In this document: positions 59,803-64,000 of the stretch, piece after piece
Position numbering within the stretch: position 1 is the stretch's first letter
Layout of the letters: each line of letters starts with the position of its first letter
Origin: an uncultured Aurantimonas sp.
Lineage (GTDB): Bacteria; Pseudomonadota; Alphaproteobacteria; Rhizobiales; Rhizobiaceae
NCBI GenBank assembly: GCA_947488615.1
Contig: CANKZU010000010.1
Coordinates: 1 to 64,000, forward strand
Length of the DNA: 64,000 nt
Direction: 5' to 3'
Notes under the pieces: model-generated
Seen by the model: only the letters and a program-made list of their open reading frames with translations
The model's database searches: none
What the model was told of the DNA's origin: nothing
Made by a program: the position numbers and the translations under genes

Positions 59803-61122
59803 TCAATCCTCCCGGAAGGCCCTTGAGAAACTGTCGGTGATGGGCTTGGCGAGATATTCCAGGAAGCTGCGTTCGCCGGTGGCGATATAGGCCTCCACCG
59901 GCATGCCCGGATAGATCTGGTCGCGGCTGATCTCGGGTGGCAGGTCGTCGATCATGCTGAGCCGGGCGGTGTAATAGGGCTGCTGGGTCGTCTGGTCGAT
60001 CAGCCGGTCGGCGGAAAGATAGGTGACCTTCGCCTCCACGGTCGGCGTGGTGCGGGTATTGAGCGCGCTGAACCGCAGCCGGGCCCCTTGTCCGAGCGAG
60101 ATGACATCGACATCCTGCGGCGAGACGCGCGCCTCGATCAGGAGGTCTTCGCCGGTCGGCAGGAGTTCGAGCAGCTGATCGCCGGGCCGCACCACGCTGC
60201 CGGAGGCATTCACGCTCATCTTGATGATGATCCCATCGCTCGGCGAACGGACGATGATGCGATCGAGCACATCCTCGGCCGCCCTCAGCTGCTCTTCGGT
60301 ATCGGAGACCTGCGCCCGAATTTCGTTGAGCCGCGTCACCGCGGTCTCGACGCGCTGCGTTTCGAGACGCGCCAGCTGCGCCTGCGCTTCGGCGATCTGG
60401 GTTTTCGCCGACAGAATGCTGGAAACGCTCTGTCCGACCTGACCGACCAGATCCGCCTCGCTGCGAAGCAACGCGGTATATTCCGAACGATTGGTCAGAC
60501 CCTTGTCCAGCAGCGTGCGTTTGCGCGACACTTCCTCCCGGACGACTTCGAGTTGACGCTCGATCGCCGTCTGTTGCGCGGTCATCCCCTCGATCTGCTC
60601 GCGGAGGGCAAGGACCCGTTGGCCCATGATCACCTGTTCCTGGTGGTGACGGTCCAGACGGGCGGTGAACTCGCGTTCCTGCTCGATGAGAAGGTCGCCG
60701 ATGCCTTCCGTCGCGGCCAGTTCGCGCAACACCAGCGGAAACGACAGCACGTCCAGCCCATCGCGCTCGGAAGTCAGTCGCTCGATTCGTGCTTCCAGGC
60801 CGACCTTCTGTTTCTGCAGACGATTGCGTTGCGCCTCGGGAGCCGTCGGATCAAGGGCGAACAGCGCCTGGCCCGCCTTGATACGCTCGCCCTCGCGCAC
60901 CAGAATGGTCCGCACGATCCCACCTTCCAGATGCTGAACCCGCTGGTTCTTGCCTGCCGCCGCCACGACACCCGGCGCGACCGCGGCGCTCGCCAGTGGC
61001 GCCAGCGCGGCCCAGGCGCCGAAGCCCAACAGGAAGATCGCCGAGAGAGCGACTCCGGTCACGGTGATCAGGCGTATGCCGGTCTTGACGTCACGGGCCC
61101 AGCCGTCGTCGTTTTTCGTCAT
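59803..61122 (-). CDS. type I secretion membrane-fusion protein (HlyD/PrsE type)
   Basis: A 439-residue periplasmic adaptor that links the inner-membrane ABC exporter to an outer-membrane TolC. One N-terminal helix ('LITVTGVALSAIFLLGFGAWAALAPL') is followed by the lipoyl half-motif 'AAGKNQRVQHLEGGIVRTILVREGERI', a long coiled coil (about 110-290) and the HlyD C-terminal 'YPGMPVEAYIATGERSFLEYLAKPI'. I chose ATG 61122, which has GGAG about 9 nt upstream. The paired ABC gene is 44 bp upstream. Confidence 0.9.
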   Translation of the reverse strand: MTKNDDGWARDVKTGIRLITVTGVALSAIFLLGFGAWAALAPLASAAVAPGVVAAAGKNQRVQHLEGGIVRTILVREGERIKAGQALFALDPTAPEAQRNRLQKQKVGLEARIERLTSERDGLDVLSFPLVLRELAATEGIGDLLIEQEREFTARLDRHHQEQVIMGQRVLALREQIEGMTAQQTAIERQLEVVREEVSRKRTLLDKGLTNRSEYTALLRSEADLVGQVGQSVSSILSAKTQIAEAQAQLARLETQRVETAVTRLNEIRAQVSDTEEQLRAAEDVLDRIIVRSPSDGIIIKMSVNASGSVVRPGDQLLELLPTGEDLLIEARVSPQDVDVISLGQGARLRFSALNTRTTPTVEAKVTYLSADRLIDQTTQQPYYTARLSMIDDLPPEISRDQIYPGMPVEAYIATGERSFLEYLAKPITDSFSRAFRED

Positions 61123-61166
61123 GGGTATCCGCTCCATTGTCGGCGACCGCGCCATCAAGCCGGTGC

Positions 61167-62969
61167 TCAGCTGTCAGCCTTTTCGGGGTTCCACCCGCCG
61201 GTGACCACTGTCGGAAAGCGTCCCGTGACGATCGGGAACGGCGCCGGCGTGGCTTGCGCCCGATCGTTGGCAGCCGCGCGCGCGGCCTCCTGGGCCGCCT
61301 TCGCCTTCTGGACCTGGCGCGCGAGCACCTCCTGCCGCGGCCCGAAATCCTGCACGGCTCCTTCGCGCAGGATCATGATCTTGTCGGCTCGTTCGGCAAC
61401 CGGCCGGCGCTGGGTCACCAGAAGTACCGTCACCTTCGCCTCGCGGGCCGATGCAAGCGCCTTGTCCAGCGCCATCTCGCCTTCGGTGTCGAGATTGGCG
61501 TTCGGCTCGTCGAGAACGAGCAGCTTCGGCGATCCATAAAATGCCCGCGCCAGACCGACGCGCTGACGCTGTCCGCCGGACAATTGCTGGCCCGCCGGCC
61601 CGATGATCGTGTCGTAGCCCTTCGGCAATCGCTGGATCAGGTCGTGAACCTCGGCTTTCCTCGCCGCATCGATGATCGCCTCGTCATGCGCGTCGGGATC
61701 GAATCGGGCAATGTTCTGCGCGATCGTCCCCGGCAGGAGTTCGACGTCCTGGGCCAGATAACCGACATGGCGACCGAGATTCTCCCGGTCCCAGTTGCGG
61801 ATATCGGCCCCATCGACACGAATGGCACCCGAACGGATGTCGAAGCCCCCGACGATGGCGCGCATGAGCGTCGACTTGCCGGCGCCGGAAGGACCGACCA
61901 CCACGACGCAGTCACCGGCCGGAATCTCTGCCGAGATTCGTTTGAGCAGCGGATCGGCGTTCGCTGCATTGGGCGGAAACACGACGACGTTCTCGAGCGA
62001 CAGCCGCCCGACAGGATCGGGCAAATCGGTCGCGGCCGGCCTGGCTCCGAGGGCGGCGAGGAGCGCGCTCAGCCGTCCCCAGGCTTTGCGGGCATCGACG
62101 GCGGGCTTCCACCCCGCGATGACCTGGTCGATCGGCTGGAGTCCGCGACCGGAAATCAGCGAGGAGGCGAAGATCATCCCGGCGGTCATTTCCCCGGCCA
62201 GCACCAGATAGCCGCCATAGCCGAGAATCGCGATCTGCAACCCGATTCGAAGCGTGCGGGAGACACCGGCATAGATCGCATTGATGCGGTTCAGCCGGTC
62301 CTGCGCGTCGAGCGACCGCGCTTCCTGCCCGCCCCATGCTCCCACGACGTTACCCACCATGCCCATCGCCGCGATACTTTCGGCGCCGCGGGCAAAGGAC
62401 TGCGCCGCAAGCATCGCGGCCATCGCCTGCTCGCCGGCTTCGCCGACCGAGCGCTGCATCGCGTGCTGATTGGCCCAGGCGAGCAGAGCCAGGACGGTCG
62501 CGCCACCCAGCGTCAACCAGAAAAGATGCGGGTGGACGAAATAGAGAATGCCGATGAAGAACGGAACAAAGGGCAGGTCGAAATAGGCCAGCAGGGCGCG
62601 GCCTGATATGAATGCGCGGACCGTGGCGAGATCGCGGAGCGGTTGGACGTCGCCCAGCGAGGCCCGCGGACCGCGCATCGCGCCGACGAGCGCCCGGGCG
62701 CCGGTCCCAGCCTCGAGCCGCGCGGCGATCCGGCCGCAGATCATCGAACGGATCGCGTCGATCGCGCCGAGCAGCACCAGCGCCGCCACTGCGATGACGG
62801 AAATGAACGCCAATGTCTCGACGGAGGCCGACGACAGCACGCGGTCATAGACCTGCAGCAGATAAATCGGTTGAACCAGAAGCAGAATGTTGATGACGAA
62901 GCTGAAGACGATCAGCGCGACGAAGCCGCCGGTGAGATCAAGGCCGAAACGTCGGTCATGTCCGGTCAA
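61167..62969 (-). CDS. type I secretion ABC transporter (PrtD/PrsD type)
   Basis: A 600-residue fused permease/ATPase of type I secretion. The N-terminal half has six helices ('LLLVQPIYLLQVYDRVLSSASVETL'). The ATPase domain has Walker A 'GPSGAGKSTLMRAIVGG', signature 'LSGGQRQRVGLARAFY' and Walker B 'LLVLDEPNANLD'. The C39-like N-terminal domain is absent, as in the PrtD subgroup. In rhizobia PrsDE exports polymer-modifying enzymes and adhesins, but no RTX substrate or tolC gene is adjacent here. It is first in a two-gene operon. Confidence 0.92.
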   Translation of the reverse strand: MTGHDRRFGLDLTGGFVALIVFSFVINILLLVQPIYLLQVYDRVLSSASVETLAFISVIAVAALVLLGAIDAIRSMICGRIAARLEAGTGARALVGAMRGPRASLGDVQPLRDLATVRAFISGRALLAYFDLPFVPFFIGILYFVHPHLFWLTLGGATVLALLAWANQHAMQRSVGEAGEQAMAAMLAAQSFARGAESIAAMGMVGNVVGAWGGQEARSLDAQDRLNRINAIYAGVSRTLRIGLQIAILGYGGYLVLAGEMTAGMIFASSLISGRGLQPIDQVIAGWKPAVDARKAWGRLSALLAALGARPAATDLPDPVGRLSLENVVVFPPNAANADPLLKRISAEIPAGDCVVVVGPSGAGKSTLMRAIVGGFDIRSGAIRVDGADIRNWDRENLGRHVGYLAQDVELLPGTIAQNIARFDPDAHDEAIIDAARKAEVHDLIQRLPKGYDTIIGPAGQQLSGGQRQRVGLARAFYGSPKLLVLDEPNANLDTEGEMALDKALASAREAKVTVLLVTQRRPVAERADKIMILREGAVQDFGPRQEVLARQVQKAKAAQEAARAAANDRAQATPAPFPIVTGRFPTVVTGGWNPEKADS

Positions 62970-63274
62970 TTCAATCCCGCCCCGCCCCGGTTCTCATCAA
63001 TGAAGTGACTCGCGATAGCACGAGACGAGCGAAACCCCGACCCAAATCGTCGATCACGCGACAGTGGTCGGAAGCCAGCCCCTACGAGACTTGCCTTATT
63101 TCATTCAAACGCAATTATCGGGCAACGACAAGACGATTGCCGTTGGGCGCGCCATGCGCAGGCACGGAACAGGATTTGTCCGGCGATCCCGATGGGCGGC
63201 GTGGTCCTCGACGCCCGGCGCTATCGAACAAGGCTTGGCGCCGGCGGCGGGATTCGCTTATGGTGCGCCCGCGT
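62970..63274. other. intergenic region, T1SS operon to tRNA-Arg
   Basis: About 305 bp. It contains the tRNA-Arg promoter at its right end (63235-63263) and must contain the promoter of the divergent type I secretion genes, but I cannot identify that confidently. The ORFs predicted across it lack coding features. Confidence 0.45.
63235..63263 (+). promoter_or_regulatory. sigma-70 promoter of tRNA-Arg
   Basis: TTGGCG and TTATGG are separated by 17 bp and end 11 bp before the mature tRNA, giving a very short 5' leader. Confidence 0.55.
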
Positions 63275-63351
63275 GGTCCCGTAGCTCAGCAGGATAGAGC
63301 ATCAGATTCCTAATCTGAGGGTCACTGGTTCGAATCCAGTCGGGATCACCA
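63275..63351 (+). tRNA. tRNA-Arg (anticodon CCU)
   Basis: The acceptor arms GGTCCCG and CGGGATC pair with one G-U, followed by A and an encoded CCA. The anticodon stem tcaga/tctga encloses ttCCTaa, giving CCU for the AGG codon. The T arm is CTGGTTCGAATCCAG and the D arm is tagctcagcaggatagagc. Length is 77 nt. It has no integrase gene or repeated 3' end in the window. Confidence 0.95.
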
Positions 63352-63519
63352 TTTTGATTTCATCGCAGCGATCTCCCCGCGATACCCGACGAACGGTCCC
63401 CGAAATCGTCATCCCCGCGGAAGCTAAGGTCGCCCCCCGGGTGATGCAGCTGGGCGGTCATGGCGGGTTCGGCGGTAGCTGGAACTGCTGACGGCCACCA
63501 GAACCGAGGACTGATCGCG

Positions 63520-63957
63520 ATGACCAAACCCATGATAGATCTGCGCGATCTGGACAAGAAGAGCAACCAGAGGCTGGCAGACCTCACGCTGGATCTTGAG
63601 GGAGCGAAGCAGGACATCCGCGCTGTGAAAGCGTCGGAGGATGGATATCGGAAGCGGCAGAGCAAGCCGCGGCACGGCTGGAAGCGCGGGGCCCTGCTGA
63701 CGAAGTTGCGAGTGTCGACGCATCACACCGACAATGAGGACAGCCTGGCAGGCCGGATGGACGAATCCTGCGGGAGCAAAACCGGCGGCGGCATTCGTCG
63801 CCACTTCCGCCCCCCCGAACGCCTCCGGGCGGCTAGAAGATCCGTGCCACCGTGGCGGATCCGCCGACCGATCCGGGCCGGATCGTCTGCGCCGACAGGG
63901 CATGTCCGTCATCGACAAATGACCGCGTTGCGGAGGTCTATTTCTGATACACTGTAG
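63520..63957 (+). CDS. doubtful hypothetical ORF
   Basis: If real, this is a 145-residue protein starting at ATG 63520 (the ORF track starts at 63460), with GAGGA about 9 nt upstream. Its first 50 residues look protein-like and charged ('DLRDLDKKSNQRLADLTLDLEGAKQDI', probably helical) with plausible third-position GC. The second half is Arg/Pro-rich and resembles out-of-frame sequence, so a frameshifted remnant is as likely as an intact gene. No family is recognised. Confidence 0.25.
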   Translation: MTKPMIDLRDLDKKSNQRLADLTLDLEGAKQDIRAVKASEDGYRKRQSKPRHGWKRGALLTKLRVSTHHTDNEDSLAGRMDESCGSKTGGGIRRHFRPPERLRAARRSVPPWRIRRPIRAGSSAPTGHVRHRQMTALRRSISDTL

Positions 63958-63965
63958 AGACAGCC

Positions 63966-63985
63966 GAGCCGATGAGGGCTCTTTT
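63966..63985 (+). terminator. small hairpin with T-run
   Basis: GAGCC-gatgag-GGCTC followed by TTTT, directly after the stop codon of the doubtful ORF. The stem is only 5 bp. Confidence 0.35.
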
Positions 63986-64000
63986 CACAATCAGCGGGGA

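Larger units (their letters stand above)
63352..64000. other. region after tRNA-Arg, mostly unexplained
   Basis: About 650 bp without a recognisable gene. It holds one possible ORF (63520-63957) and a small hairpin with a T-run at its end (63966-63985). No integrase fragment or duplicated tRNA 3' end is visible, although positions 3' of tRNA genes are common insertion sites. Confidence 0.4.

Noticed and set aside
63275-64000. Genomic island inserted at tRNA-Arg
   Set aside because: No integrase, no repeated tRNA 3' end and no composition shift strong enough to support an island within the window.

Overview
This 64 kb window is a GC-rich chromosomal segment that looks like an alphaproteobacterium of the Rhizobiales (Hyphomicrobiales). 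The evidence is an aglEFGAK alpha-glucoside operon beside zwf-pgl-edd, a CarD regulator, an RpoH sigma factor behind an EcfG-type promoter, a HIG1-domain membrane protein, the DUF2948-hisD-UPF0262 block, and a rhizobial-type bipartite palindromic repeat between rpmH and rnpA. I see no transposase, integrase, CRISPR array or rRNA. Two tRNA genes are present: Leu-CAA and Arg-CCU. Species cannot be told from the sequence alone.

Layout. 0-1.5 kb: sparse, with one AT-richer orphan ORF, several palindromic repeats, and a HIG1 gene plus a short duplicated relic of it. 1.6-9.5 kb: transporters (EamA, two AEC), GluQ-RS, an AlkA-type glycosylase, an HNH nuclease, a DUF3095 cyclase-like protein, DsbB and a DedA/YqaA protein. 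9.6-13.7 kb: tRNA-Leu directly followed by an acyl-CoA ligase, then two tandem small lipoproteins with a chaplin-like motif behind an EcfG-type promoter, then a GNAT-like protein. 13.8-21.8 kb: DUF924, a COG0523 metal GTPase and a D,D-carboxypeptidase in one operon, then an M20 amidohydrolase, Crp/Fnr, CarD and RpoH. 22.1-25.3 kb: heme oxygenase plus bacteriophytochrome (HWE kinase with receiver), giving biliverdin synthesis and its red/far-red sensor as one unit.

25.4-35.6 kb: the Entner-Doudoroff genes zwf-pgl-edd converge on the alpha-glucoside uptake and hydrolysis operon aglEFGAK, so imported disaccharide is cut to glucose and feeds the ED route (eda is not in the window). 35.8-46.0 kb: a Wzx/Wzy-type exopolysaccharide cluster with a polysaccharide co-polymerase, GH10 glycanase, flippase, several glycosyltransferases and a polymerase/ligase. 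The initiating sugar transferase, Wza and the tyrosine kinase are missing. 46.1-49.7 kb: DUF2948, hisD, UPF0262, a LMW-PTP-like protein, then a CcdAB toxin-antitoxin pair.

49.7-53.6 kb (minus strand): rpmH-rnpA-yidC, a CatB-type acetyltransferase, and engB. 53.7-59.8 kb: an M48 metalloprotease lipoprotein, then thiBPQ under a TPP riboswitch, divergent from thiamine pyrophosphokinase. 59.8-63.0 kb: a type I secretion ABC transporter and its membrane-fusion protein. The window ends with tRNA-Arg and a poorly supported ORF.

Most novel signal: the tandem lipoproteins at 11.6-12.3 kb. Both carry a paired-cysteine, beta-strand-rich motif with the same 17-residue cysteine spacing as actinobacterial chaplins, and lie behind a promoter of the general stress response type.
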